Source: Rhinopomastus cyanomelas
Lineage: Eukaryota > Chordata > Aves > Bucerotiformes > Rhinopomastidae
Direction of reading: 5' to 3'
Length of the DNA: 64,000 nucleotides
Assembly: GCA_013400115.1 (NCBI GenBank)
Contig: VXBP01007529.1
Span: 122,834 to 186,833, forward strand
The position numbers were made by a program, and so were the translations under genes. The notes under the pieces are model-generated. The model was not told the DNA's origin and made no database searches. It saw only the letters and a list, made by a program, of their open reading frames with translations. Position 1 is the first letter of the stretch. Each line of letters opens with the position of its first letter. Positions 21,751-32,386 of the stretch are shown one piece after another.

Positions 21751-22188
21751 ATTTCTCCAAGCTAAAGACTGAAGCAAAACTTGTGTATCCCATGGTGCCT
21801 GAAAGCTGCCATCTGGCTCTTCCCATAACAACTGCAACACAACGTCAGAAGCCTCTGAAGCAGGCAACACCCCTCCTATGTCTCCGTACAAGTTTTATCT
21901 TACACATAGCAGCTGTTGCCTAGAGACGTCCCTGGCTAGAGCAGAAGTTCGCAGCTCTTGACTGGAGCCCTTGTTGCCTTATGCTACTCGTGTGAGCAAA
22001 AATAGAGAGACCTTGGTAAATGCAAACAAAAACCAGTCACAGCAATCAGCTGCTCCAACTGTTCCATCCAAAACCGATCCGTGTGATTAAGAAGGCTGGT
22101 TTCATTATATTTGTTCAAGAGACACTGGAAGAACGAGTAACATAGAAAGTTGTATGTTAGAAGAAAACCCGCATGCTGCCAACGACCA
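21751..22188. other. Unique upstream sequence
   Basis: No feature recognised. Confidence 0.4.
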
Positions 22189-22231
22189 TCACAGAACATT
22201 AAGGACTGGAAGAGACCTCGAAAGATCCTTC
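22189..22231 (-). mobile_element. CR1-A terminal scrap
   Basis: TCACAGAACATTAAGGACTG...GACCTCGAAAGATCC. Confidence 0.75.
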
Positions 22232-22537
22232 GCCAAAGTACGCAGGAGCTGCTGGCCCAAATGACAACTTTGCTAGGTTGCATGAAGTCCTACTTGGTTT
22301 TTAACAAGCCAACTCAGCATGAACTAGAGGACCATTTTGTATCATTTCAAAAAAGAAACAGCAATCTTTCCTAATTTAATCTTAATTAAATCTAAAAAGT
22401 AATCTTAATTTTTATCTAAATTTAACTGAAATCTAGTAATTAGCATCTAAATCAGTAATCTGAAAGCTAAAGCTTTCAAAATTAATGCATGAATTTAGAT
22501 GATTCAGAAATAGTTCTCTTGACAGCTACGATATAAA

Positions 22538-22877
22538 TCATAGAATCACAGAACATTAGGGATTGGAACGGACCTCGAACAATCATCCAGTCCAATCCCC
22601 CTGCCACAGCAGGATCACCTAGACCAAGTCACACGGGAACACATCCAGGTGGGCTTTAAACATCTCCAGAGAAGGAGACTCCACAATCCCTCTGGGCAGC
22701 CCCTTCCAGGGCTCTGGCACCCTCACCATGAAGTTCCTTCTCACATTGATGTGGAACCTCCCGTGTTCCAGCTGACACCCACTGCCCCTTGTCCTACCAT
22801 TAGATGTCACTGAGTAGAGGGGGATTGGACTAGATGATCTTTCGAGGTCCCTTCCAACCCCTAATGTTCTGTGATTG
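22538..22877. mobile_element. CR1-A fold-back composite, tails outward
   Basis: Minus-oriented copy 22538-22818 (AATCACAGAACATTAGGGAT to TGTCACTGAGTAGAGG) is joined to a plus-oriented terminal piece 22819-22877 (GGGATTGGACTAGATGATC to AATGTTCTGTGATTG). The outer 58 bp on each side are near-complementary, so the whole forms an inverted-repeat unit of about 340 bp. Confidence 0.9.
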
Positions 22878-23129
22878 TTTCCTAATTGCATTCTGATTTT
22901 TTCCTGAAGTGTTTTCCATGTCACTGTTCAACAGCAGATGGAGCAGTGGATCATTACTTATTTTCAAGTTTCCTGTCAACTGTTAACAGAACTTTCCATC
23001 CACTGGCTTATTAGACTGCACATGTGGGAAAAAAAAAGACAGTAACTGTTAGAACCTTTAGAATGATGAAGAAAACTGAAAGAACAGAAGCAACCCAAGC
23101 TCATTTGGACAAATTAGTAGCATCAGCTT

Positions 23130-23651
23130 GCTCTGCCCTGGTGAGACCACATCTGGAGTACTGTGTCCAGGTCTCAGTGCCCTCAGTTCCAGAAGGACAC
23201 AGAACTGCTGGAGAGAGTCCAGCACAGAGCCACAGAGGTGATGAAGGGAGGGGAGCATCTCCCTGCTGGGGAAAGGCTGAGGGAGCTGGGGCTCTGGAGC
23301 TTGGAGAAGAGACTGAGGGGTGACCTCATTAATATTGATAAAGATGTGAAGGGTGGGTGTCAGGAGGATGGAGCCAGGCTCTGCTCAGTGTCACCTAGTG
23401 ATAGGACAAGGGGCGATGGGTGAGATTCCACATCAATCTGAGAAGGAGCTTCTTCCCAGTGAGGGTGACAGAGCCCTGGAAGGGGCTGCCCAGGGGTGTT
23501 ATGGAGCCTCCTTCTCTAGAAACATTTCCAACCCATCTGGACATGTTCCTGTGTGGCTGGATCTAGGTGATCCTGCTGTGGCAGGGGGATTGGACCAGAT
23601 GATCTTTTGAGGTCCCTTCCAATGCCTAATATTTGGCGATTCTGCGATTTA
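23130..23651 (+). mobile_element. CR1-A copy, 520 bp, ORF2 C-terminal remnant
   Basis: Starts in the segment encoding SALVRPHLEYCVQ and ends TTTGGCGATTCTGCGATTT. The coding remnant is split between frames: 23163-23423 reads ERLRELGLWSLEKRLRGDL, then part of the RTRG..CELE block is lost. Confidence 0.93.
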
Positions 23652-24357
23652 TGACTAATACAAGCAAGTCACAAACACATTCAAATCTCCAACCTGCACT
23701 AGCCAAGCACCGTAGGCACGTCAGAGGACCTCAAATCGCCACACACTCTATTTAGAAGCTCCATCTAATTACCGAGAGTCAGACTGCCAATATTTGTTGT
23801 TACAAACGAAGGCCAGAGGAAAGCTTCTCAGATGGCTTCAAAGCCACAGCCCCATCTCAGAGGCCAGCTCCCTCCCCCTCTCGCCCGGCAGTACGGACTT
23901 TTCTCTCCGCAGCGGCACGGATCGGAAGAAGCGTAACCTCTAAAGCTGCTGTAGACCGAAGGTCAGGATTCAAAGGGCTGGTAACTCTATCTACAGAGCC
24001 TCGCAATCACATTGCTATTGGAAACACACCCAGAAGCACCAGCGCTCAAGATGTTTTTATTAAGCAATGTCAACAGGGACAACATTTGAAGGTTGGGCTT
24101 CTCTTCTTTTCACTACTGTAAAGTTTATCGAGACTCTTACCGGCAAGAGATCAAGTTGCCTTCTGCCACTAAAGATCAGCTTAACGTTCTCCCAGGTAAG
24201 GAAGCTGTACTCTTATTCACTAAAGAAAACAGCATCTTTGGTTTGTTTCTCTACATTCTTATAGAATATTTAAGCCAATATATAAACAAACCTTAAACCC
24301 TTTTTACTACTCTGATACTTCTGGATTATTAATATAGAGGGATTTTTTAAATTACAG
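23652..24357. other. Unique upstream sequence
   Basis: Contains a short GC- and C-rich patch at about 23850-23930 (CAGCGGCACGGATCGGAAG). No coding feature recognised. Confidence 0.4.
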
Positions 24358-24560
24358 ACTCCCAGAACCTTAGGGATTGGGAGGGACCTCGAAAGACCAT
24401 CTAATCCAATCCCCCCCACCACAACAGGATCACAGGACCACAGAGTTTGGAAGGGACCTTGAACGATCATCCAGTTCAATTCCCCCTGCCAGAGCAGGAT
24501 CCCCTAGACCAAGTCACACAGTGGGTGTGAGCTGGAACACAGGAGATTCCACATCCAGCT
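24358..24560. mobile_element. CR1-A 3' end, duplicated terminal unit, then an inverted CR1-A scrap
   Basis: Two antisense terminal units (CCCAGAACCTTAGGGATTGG; CACAGGACCACAGAGTTTGG) lead to GACCAAGTCACACAG. At 24521 the sequence switches strand to GTGGGTGTGAGCTGGAACAC and ends GATTCCACATCC, which is a plus-sense ORF2 piece. Confidence 0.87.
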
Positions 24561-24764
24561 GTTCACGAGCTCCTTGCAGGAAGCTGTAAAGGACAGTAAG
24601 GTCTCCCTTCTACCATCTTTTCTCCAGTGTGGTTGTGTGACCTCTAACCAGGTGGGATTTGAACTGAGGACCTTCCTCTTGTCATTGAGGACAAGTGATA
24701 GACAATTCATTTTCCACCTCTATTTGTTTTCCTCCTTCTCCCTTCCTCTCTCAATAGATTTGTT

Positions 24765-24812
24765 TTTGGGCATTGCCTTCCAATCCTTGATGATTCTATG
24801 ATTCCATGAGTC
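24765..24812 (+). mobile_element. Old CR1 terminal scrap
   Basis: TTGCCTTCCAATCCTTGATG ending ATTCTATGATTCCATGA, the octamer-type CR1 3' end. Confidence 0.65.
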
Positions 24813-24999
24813 CAGTGGATTTCATCCGTACAGGGATAGAGGACAAAAGCACCTGGAGGTGAGAAGCTTCAGCCACAGTTTTTCTATCTTTTAAAACCCT
24901 GTCTTTACTTTTTCTGCTAATAAATTCTTCATCTTTATAGTAAGTCCCTGGATTGTTCTTTCAACCCTGGGAGAAATAAGCAAAACCAGGACATCCAAA

Positions 25000-25290
25000 C
25001 TAAACAACCCCAGCTCCCTCAGCTGCTCCTCATAAGACCTGTCCTCCAGACCCTTCACCAGCTTCCTTGCTCTTCTTCAGACTCAGTCCAAGGCCTCAAC
25101 ATCCTTCTTGTACTGAGGTGTCTGAAAGTGAACACAGTGCTCAAGATGAGGTCTCACTAGTTCCGAGTACAGGGGGACCTCCCTGCTCCTTCTGACCACA
25201 CCATTGGCCATCTAGGCCACCTGGGCACACAGCTGGCTCATGTTCAATCAGCATCCCCAGCTCCTTTTCCTGTGAGTAATTCTCCCCAAA
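25000..25290 (-). mobile_element. Old CR1 (CR1-C group) ORF2 fragment
   Basis: AACAACCCCAGCTCCCTCAG, then CAACATCCTTCTTGTACTGA, then GAGTACAGGGGGACCTCCCT and CACCTGGGCACACAGCTGGC: standard CR1 ORF2 antisense order. It lacks the 3' end and is diverged. Confidence 0.87.
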
Positions 25291-25667
25291 CCTGCAGCAT
25301 CACAGGGGGTTGTGACCAACGCAGGGGACTCAGCACTGAAGCAGATGGCTGACAGATGTCACCTATCAGGAACGGCTTCTCATGTTCATTTCTTTCAATC
25401 TCCTTTTTGTGCATCAACTATGCATTGAGAACTGATTCTAACATCATCTAGTGTGTAGCCTACGTGATCCTTACAATGACATTTCAAAACAGAGTCCAAA
25501 CCTGCAGGCTGAGTAATCGTAGGGGCTGGCACATTTACAATCACAGACCCAGATGGGTCTTCCACAGCTAACTGCAGCACTGAGGTTTCCAAATGAAAAA
25601 TTAAGCAATTCTCACTTCTTCTCCAAAGTTCAAAAGATGGTTTTGCTGTAACACAACATCACAGTGC

Positions 25668-25757
25668 TCTGGAACTTGGGTCACCTGTTAGTTCTGGGTA
25701 GAAGGTTGGATTGATGATCTTAAAGGTCTCTTCCAACCAAAGATGCTGTGGTCCCAA
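25668..25757 (+). mobile_element. Old CR1 3' terminal fragment
   Basis: GGTTGGATTGATGATCTTAA...GGTCTCTTCCAACCAAAGAT, typical of older CR1 or related subfamilies. Confidence 0.7.
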
Positions 25758-25916
25758 ACCAAATGGAAGACAGGTGGCTATTCTGGAAAGTGTGTGCTAG
25801 CTCCTTGGGTGGCAAAAGCAGCATCCCAAAAGGTAGACTTTGGTTCTGAAGGTCGTGAGTAGAGCTGTCTTAACAAGTGTAGTCTCCTTCAAAGGAATAA
25901 AACCATCTCCTCATGT

Positions 25917-26045
25917 CACAGAATCACAGAACATTAGGGACTGGAAGGGAACTTCAAAGATCATCCAGTCCAATCCCCCTGCCACAGCAGGATTCCCTAG
26001 ACCAAGTCACACAGGAACACATCCGGGGGGGGTTTTAAAGTATTC
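25917..26045 (-). mobile_element. CR1-A 3' fragment
   Basis: TCACAGAATCACAGAACATT to GGGGGGGGTTTTAAAGTATT, about 128 bp. Confidence 0.88.
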
Positions 26046-26298
26046 CTGAACACAAAGAACAAACAGGAGTAAGTAAAAGCAAACTTATGGTGACTTGGCA
26101 GTTTACACACAGAAGCTATTTGAAACGCTGCCCTAAGCCACACAGAACTGCAGCTGAATAATTAATTACATATCTCAAGGTCGTATAAAACAACCTCAGA
26201 GCTGTATTGACATTTATGTCTTAATATTCACCAGAAAATTTCACACTGATCAAAAACTGGATGCTGGTATGGTTTTGCTCTCATATCCAAATCCTTCA

Positions 26299-26985
26299 CT
26301 GAATCACAGAACCTTAGAGTTTGGAAAGGACCTTGAAAGATCATCCAGTCCAATCCCCCTGCCACAGCAGGATCACCTAGATCTAGTTGAAAGGAACATG
26401 GACAGGTGGGTTTTAAACATCTCCAGTGAAGGAGACTCCACAGCCCCTGGGGCAGCCCCTGCCAGGACTCTGTGACCCTCACTGGGAAGAAGTTTCTTAG
26501 ATTGATGTGGAACCTCCTCTGTTCCAGCTCACACCCATTACCCCTGCTCCTATACTAGATGACCTTGAGCAGAGCCTGGCTCCATCTTCCTGACACCCAC
26601 TCCTCACACATTTATCAACGTCAATGAGGTAACCCCTCAGTCTCCTCTTCTCCAAGCTCAAGAGACCCAGCTCCCTCAGCCTTTCCTCATCAGGGAGATG
26701 CTCCCCTCCCTTCATCATCTCTGTGGCTCTGCACTGGGCTCTCTCCAGCAGCTCTGTGTCCTTGTGGAACTGAGGGGCCCCCAAACTGGACACAATCCTC
26801 CAGATGCAGTCTCACCAGGGCAAAGTAGAGGGGGAGGAGAATCGCTCTCCACCTGTTAACCACCCCTCTTCTGAAGAAGACATGCAACAGATGTTTCATC
26901 TGGATCTAGGTGGTCCTGCTGTGGCAGGGGGATTGGACTAGATGATCTTTCAAGGTCCCTTCCAATCCCTAATGTTCCATGATTC
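26299..26985. mobile_element. CR1-A composite: long minus copy plus outward plus-strand tail
   Basis: Minus copy 26299-26878 covers the terminus (GAATCACAGAACCTTAGAGT) through the ORF2 C-terminus to GGCAAAGTAGAGGGGGAGG. In that copy 26497-26793 is open as QFHKDTELLERAQCRA...LRELGLLSLEKRRLRG. A plus-oriented tail 26898-26985 (CATCTGGATCTAGGTGGTCC to AATGTTCCATGATTC) closes it, giving complementary outer ends. Confidence 0.9.
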
Positions 26986-26999
26986 ACATTTTCATACTT

Positions 27000-27440
27000 T
27001 CCTGTTATAATTAGCAGAACGTGACCGGCCCTTACGTTTGTGCTCGAGCTCTTCCGCTCCTGTAATTACGATGCTCTTCATCAATTGCACCCTCCACGAA
27101 GGAAAAGGCGATGGGTTGAAAACTGTTTAGCACAACCATGCATAATTGATGGGCTCCCTGGTGCAAATAAGTGTCTAATAAATAATTAAATTTAATCTCT
27201 TCATAAGAGTTTTCATAATGGGATAATTTAATTAAGTGAAAGCCAGAGGGTATCTAGGGGTTGAAAGATGCTGCCGTTGCTATGTTTGGCTGCTGGTCTG
27301 GGGACACTCTAGTGAGGAGCAATTCGCATGGGCACATGCATTATTTAATTAATCCCTCCGAGACAGGGGAAAGGACAGATCAATGATAGCTTGTCATTTT
27401 ATCAGTGCTTACAGAGCACATTTAAACAACCTGGCTGATG
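27000..27440. promoter_or_regulatory. Candidate conserved enhancer block (homeodomain-rich)
   Basis: Repeat-free, with low coding potential. Dense in homeodomain cores: TAATTA at 27063-27068, CATAATTGAT at 27141-27150, TTTAATTAAGTG ending 27238 (includes an NKX2-type TTAAGTG) and TTATTTAATTAATCC at about 27340-27354. The composition resembles vertebrate conserved noncoding elements near developmental genes. Conservation itself cannot be seen here. Confidence 0.45.
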
Positions 27441-27846
27441 TTAAAAACAGAGGGAGAACCTGGCAGCCCTTTGCGACTCATCAAGCCCCTGCCAGCAGCA
27501 TCGTGAGCACTGTCACCTCTCTCTCTTCAGCTCTCAGTCAGCGTCATTGCTCTTTTACCTTCTTCCAGACCAAAGCCTTACAAAGTCCTGTGCAGTTAGG
27601 GACAGTTCTGCCCCTAAGTGAAACCTAAAGTGGGCACAGCATGTATATGTGATACTAAAAAATTGATGCCTTTGCCACGTGGGACCCATTAACGAGCTTC
27701 CCCAGTGTGCTGAGTTCTGAGATCAGAGTCTCCAGAAGCACTTAGCTAGGCTGGGATGCAAAGACCATCCAAGTCTGAGCAGTTAGCTCGTTTGCAGGTG
27801 GTCAGTTATGAGTTAATAGGAATAGTGAAGGTTTTATCTGCTCAGA

Positions 27847-28470
27847 CAGAATCACAGAATCATCATGGCTGGAAAGGACCTCCAGGGTCATCGAGTCCAA
27901 CCTTTTCTCCTAGTGTCTAACCACTAGACCACATCCCTAAGTGCCATGTCCACTCCTTTCTTAAACACTTCCAGGGACGGTGACATCACCACCTTCCTGG
28001 GCAATCCATTCCAGCACCTAACCACCCTCTCAGTAAAGAATTTCCTTCTAACATCCAATTTAAACCTCCCCTGATGCAACTTGAGGTCACTTCCCCTCAT
28101 CCTGTCGTCACTAATTGGAGAGAAGAGACCAACACCAGCCTTGCTACAACCTCCTTTTAGGTAGTTGTAGAGGGCAACAAAGTCTCCTCCAGACTAAACA
28201 ACCCCAGCTCCCTCAGCCTCTCCTCACAGGCCATGTCTTCCAGCCCCTTCACCAGCTTGATTGCCCTTCTCTGGACACACTCCAACACCTCAATGTCCTT
28301 CCTGTACTGTGGTGACCAAAACTGGACACAGTACTCAAGGTGCAGTCTCACAAGTGCAGAGTACAGGGGCACAACCACCTTCCTGCTCCTACTGGTCACA
28401 CCGTTTCTGATACAGGCCAGGATGCCACTGGCCTTCTTGGCCACCTGGGCACACTGCTGGCTCACGTCAG
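27847..28470 (-). mobile_element. CR1-C copy, 624 bp, with long ORF2 remnant
   Basis: Antisense terminus CAGAATCACAGAATCATCAT...GGTCATCGAGTCCAACCTTT runs to the CAGGATGCCACTGGCCTTC segment. The minus frame 28157-28513 reads SRKVVVPLYSALVRLHLEY, then QRRAIKLVKGLEDM and ERLRELGLFSLEE, the conserved CR1 ORF2 region just after the reverse transcriptase. A different subfamily from CR1-A, less common here. Confidence 0.93.
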
Positions 28471-28622
28471 TCAAAGACCATCCAGTCCAACCCCCCTGCC
28501 AGAGCAGCATCACCTAGACTAAGTCATAGAATCATTAGGGACTGGAAAGGACCTCAAAAGATCATCCAGTCCAACCCCCCTGCCACAGCAGGATTCCCTA
28601 GACTAAGTCACACAGGAACACA
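28471..28622 (-). mobile_element. Two CR1-A terminal pieces in tandem
   Basis: 28471-28524 (TCAAAGACCATCCAGTCCAA to CACCTAGACTAAGTCA) lacks its terminus and abuts the CR1-C copy. 28525-28622 is a second unit (TAGAATCATTAGGGACTGG to GTCACACAGGAACAC). Confidence 0.87.
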
Positions 28623-28769
28623 ACCCACACACATGATTCTGTTACACAACACAACAACTTAAACATATTTCCCAAGTAGCCTCCAGCTCCCACAACTTGC
28701 CCACGATGCAAACAGTCCATTCCTATCCTGCACGAGACCCACAGAACATGCCACAGCCTCGTCCTCCTG

Positions 28770-29135
28770 AACACTCCCATTTACCACAAATAATTGGTTT
28801 AAGCTATGCCATCAGCAGAGCAAACACACAAGAAAAGAAAGGATGGCATCTCCAAAACGAATAAAAATCGATTGTGTCCCTACAAAAACGACATTGGCAG
28901 GGTGTTAATTGCATTTCACATAAACATCTGTAACCATCACCGACTTGTTGCTGCACTCTAATGCGATAGAGGACGCGGAAGGAGAGCTGTGTCCTCTAGA
29001 TGGCTTCACAGAGATGATCTAAAAGCACCTGATGAGACAGTAACGATGTGATTATTCAGAATTGCCAATGACATATAAAACACAGAAATATTTGAGTAAA
29101 ATTATCATTTATCAAGAGATAAGCTAATATGTGAA
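28770..29135. promoter_or_regulatory. Candidate conserved enhancer block
   Basis: Repeat-free and AT-moderate. Motif cores include AATCGATT at 28866-28873, GTTAATTGCATTT at about 28903-28915, forkhead-like TAAACA at 28921-28926 overlapping an E-box CATCTG, and GATTATTCA near 29050. Lies upstream of EYA1. Regulatory role is inferred from composition only. Confidence 0.4.
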
Positions 29136-29138
29136 TTC

Positions 29139-29645
29139 ACAGAATCACAGGACGTTAGGGTTTGTAAGGGATCTTGAAAGATCATCCAGTCCAATCCCCC
29201 TGCCACAGCAGGATCAGCTAGATCCAGTCACACAGGAACATGTCCAGGTGGGTTTGAAACGTCTCCAGAGAAGGAGACTCCATAACCCCTCGGGAGCCCC
29301 TTCCACTGCTCTGTCACCCTCAGTGGGAAGAAGGTCCTTCTCATATTGATGTGGAACCTCCTGTGTTCCAGCTCACACCCACTGCTCCTTGTCCTATCAC
29401 TGGACACCACTGAGCAGGCTCCATCCTCCTGACACCCACTCCTCACACATTTACCAACACCAATGAGGTCACCCCTCCGACTCTTCTTCTCCAAGCTAAA
29501 GAGACTCAGCTTCCTCAGCCTTTCCTCATCAGGGAGATGCTCCCCTCCCTTCATCATCTCTGTGGCTCTGCACTGGGCTCTCCCCAGCAGCTCTGTGTCC
29601 TTGTGGAACTGAGTGGCCCAGAACTGGCCACAATAATCCAGACAT
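29139..29645 (-). mobile_element. CR1-A copy, 505 bp, ORF2 C-terminal remnant
   Basis: From CACAGAATCACAGGACGTTA to GAACTGGCCACAATAATCC. The minus frame 29228-29557 reads MMKGGEHLPDEERLRKL and RTRSSGCELEHRRF, ending within PPGHVPV, with single-base indels around 29286 and 29412. Confidence 0.93.
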
Positions 29646-29935
29646 CGGAAGTGAGGAAAAAATCATACCTGTGTTGCTTCAGACACCCTGAAAGAACCAG
29701 CGTAACAGTATCTACACCCTCCCTGATTAGTTTGTTTGTGGTTTTCTTAAGGGGCTGTGTCACATGAATGAAGTATTGATGCATCAGAAATAGTAACTGA
29801 TGCTGTGGTCTGGAACAGCATCGTTCTGGAAGGGAATGAGGAGCGATAACACAGCCTCCTGTTACACACTAGGCAGCTACACTGACCTTACACAGTTTAA
29901 CAACAACCTTACACATTAAGGTGTTTGCAGTCTAT
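29646..29935. other. Unique sequence
   Basis: No feature recognised. Confidence 0.4.
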
Positions 29936-30405
29936 CACAGACTCACAGAACATCAGGGATTGGGAGGGACCTCAAAAGAGCATCCGGTCCAGTCCCACCA
30001 CAGCAAGATCCCCTAGATCCAGTTGCACAGGAACATGTCCAGGTGGGTTTTAAATGTCTCCCAAGAAGGAGACTCCATAACCCTTCTGGGCAGCCCCTTC
30101 CGGTGTCACCCTCACCATGAAGAAGTTCCTTCTCACATTGATGTGGAACCTCCCACGTTCCAGCTCACACCCACTGCCCCTGTCTTATCATGAGATCATA
30201 GAATCATTAGGGATTGGAAGGGACCTTGAAAGATAATCTAATCCAATCCTCCTGTCAGAGAAGCGTCACCTAGACCAATGCCCCTGAGCAGAGCCTGGCT
30301 CCATCCTCCTGACACCCACCCCTCACATATTCATCAACATGAATGAGGTCACCCCTCAGTCTCCTGTTCTCCAAGCTCAATAGACCCACCTCCCTCATCC
30401 TTATA
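29936..30405 (-). mobile_element. CR1-A copy interrupted by a second CR1-A 3' end
   Basis: Outer copy from ATCACAGACTCACAGAACAT to CAATAGACCCACCTCCCTCA. At 30190-30280 it is interrupted by a complete antisense 3' terminus (ATCATAGAATCATTAGGG to CGTCACCTAGACC), after which the outer copy resumes at AATGCCCCTGAGCAGAGCC. This dates the inner insertion as younger. Confidence 0.9.
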
Positions 30406-30512
30406 TTCCCTCTGACACTCCTTTTAAGATGATTTTATCCCAAACATTGGTTTCAGGTCCTCCTAACACTGAAGTTTGAGGCAGACAGCCTGCTGGAAAG
30501 GCTTCCTAACAT

Positions 30513-31057
30513 CCCGTGAAAATCATGGGTGTTGGTGCTGCCTCAGTTCTTCCAGGTACCAGGATAGCCTGGGAACTGACCTGTTGGAGAGCAGTGGAGG
30601 AGAGAGGGACCTGGGGGTCCTGGTGGGCAGCAGGGTGGCCAGGAGCCAGCAATGGGCCCTTGCAGCCAAGAAGGCCAATGGCATCCAGGAGTGGATCACA
30701 ATGGGGGTGGTTAGCAGATCCAGAGAGGTTCTCCTCCCCCTCTACTTTGCCCTGCTGAGACCACATCTGGAATCTGGTGTTCAGTTCCAGAAGGACATGC
30801 AGCTCTGGAGAGAGTCCAGCGCAGAGCTGCAGAGATGATGATGTTCTGCTGCCTTCTCCCTGATGAGGAAAGACTGAGGAGCTGGGTCTGAGCCTGAAAA
30901 ACAGGAGACTGAGGGGTGACCCCAGTAATGTCTATCAATGTGTGAAGGGTGGGTGTCAGGAGGATGGAGCCAGGTTCTGCTCGGTGGTATCTAGTGATAG
31001 GACAAGGGGCAATGGGTGTGAGCTGGAACACAGGAGGTTCCACATCAATCTGAGAAG
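30513..31057 (+). mobile_element. CR1-A segment, inverted duplicate of 34942-35486
   Basis: Sense order: ORF2 piece encoding DLLESSGGERDLGVLV, then KKANGIQEWI, then the SREVLLPLYFALLRPHLE block, then the C-terminal block, stopping inside CACATCAATCTGAGAAG without any CR1 3' end. By eye it matches the reverse complement of 34942-35486 over 545 positions with about four differences, including a shared internal deletion at the MMKGGEHLP region. Confidence 0.93.
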
Positions 31058-31472
31058 CTTCACGCCCTGCCCTCTTGTCCTGGTGCTGGCTGCCTGTTAG
31101 AAGAGCTCAAAATAAGAATAAGTCCTTTCTTTTTAATCTTGGAGCCATTTAATTCGTTGGCTCATGACCATTAACATCATCTATAGCTCTGTAAATGATA
31201 ATCAAGACAATCAGCTCCTGTGCTTTGGGGTGTGAGCTGATCACCATAGGAACTGGGAAGGAATTTTCAACTCATCTGCTGCAGAAGCACTGTTGTTCCC
31301 CACAGCAGCACTGCTGGTCTGATGCAAAGTCCACCTGCTGTAAATGCTGGGTGCAGAGTATAAGGCTTTGAACATCAAAAGACTCAGAACAACAAGTTCT
31401 ATGTGACTGATGAGAAATTCTTATGAAGCCCCCCCACCTCACTCACTGCCAGATGCTTCTAACTTGTTGTTA
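31058..31472. other. Unique sequence
   Basis: No feature recognised. Confidence 0.4.
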
Positions 31473-32315
31473 TAGAATCATAGTTTCATCCAGGTTGGAA
31501 GAGTCCCCTGGGATCAGGGAATCCAGCCATCAACCCTACTCTACAAGGTCACCCCTCAACCAGATCCCACAACACTACATATAAGTGAGTTTTAAACTCA
31601 TCCAGGGATGGGGACTCAACCACCACCCTAGGCAGCCCAGTCCAGTGCCTGACCACTCTCTCTGGGAAGAATTTCTTCCTGATGTCCAATCTAACCCTCC
31701 CCTGTTGGAACTTGAAGTCCTTCCCTCTGCTTCTGTCACTAGTTACCTGTGAGAAGAGCCCAGCACCAACATCTCTACAAGGTCCTTTCACATAACTGTA
31801 GAGAGTGATGAGGTCTCCCCTCAGCCTCCTCTTCCTCAAACTAAACAGCCCCAACTCTCTCCATCTCCCCTCATCCGATTGATTCTCTAGGCCCTTCCCC
31901 AGCTTCACTGCCCTCCTCTGCACCTGCTCCAGCACCTCAATATCTCCCTTGTTCTGAGGTGCCCAAAAGTGGACCCAGTATTTAAGGCACAGCCTCCCCA
32001 GTGCTGAGTACAGGGGGACAATCACAAGATGTTACAGGTTGGAAGGGACCTTGAAAGATCATCTAAGTCCAACCCCTCTCTGCTGGAGCAGGGTCAGTCT
32101 TCAGCACCTGGTGCACCCAGCCTCTCTCCCGTCCAAGCACAAACCAGGCCTGGCCCTGCTTAGCTAACCCAACATTCCATCTCTAGATCTCTTCACCACC
32201 CCCTCCCCGGGCTAAATCACCTCCCTACTCCTGCTGGGCACATTTTCTAATCCAAGCCAGGATGCCAGTGGCCTTCTTGGCTACTTGGGCACCCTGCTAG
32301 CTCATATTCAGTCTC
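31473..32315 (-). mobile_element. CR1-B copy with nested insertion
   Basis: Antisense terminus TATAGAATCATAGTTTCATCC...AACCCTACTCTACAAGGTCA. The minus frame 31549-32025 reads SALGRLCLKYWVHFW, QRRAVKLGKGLENQ, RSRGKDFKFQQGRVRLDI and ends SLDEFKTHLYVVLWDLVEG. At about 32027 a different CR1 3' end (CACAAGATGTTACAGGTTGG) interrupts it, and the outer ORF2 resumes near 32205 (CTACTCCTGCTGGGCAC) to the ATTCAGTC boundary. Confidence 0.9.
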
Positions 32316-32386
32316 CTGCTGTGGCAGGGTGGTTGGACTGGATGATCTTTTGAAGTCCCTTCCAATCCCTAATGTTCTGTGATTCC
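32316..32386 (+). mobile_element. CR1-A terminal fragment
   Basis: TCCTGCTGTGGCAGGGTGG to AATGTTCTGTGATTCC. It abuts the 5' end of the minus CR1-B copy, tails pointing outward. Confidence 0.87.

Noticed and set aside
22538..22877. DNA transposon or MITE with terminal inverted repeats
   Set aside because: Both ends are CR1-A 3' termini and no transposase-type target duplication was evident; explained by paired CR1 pieces.
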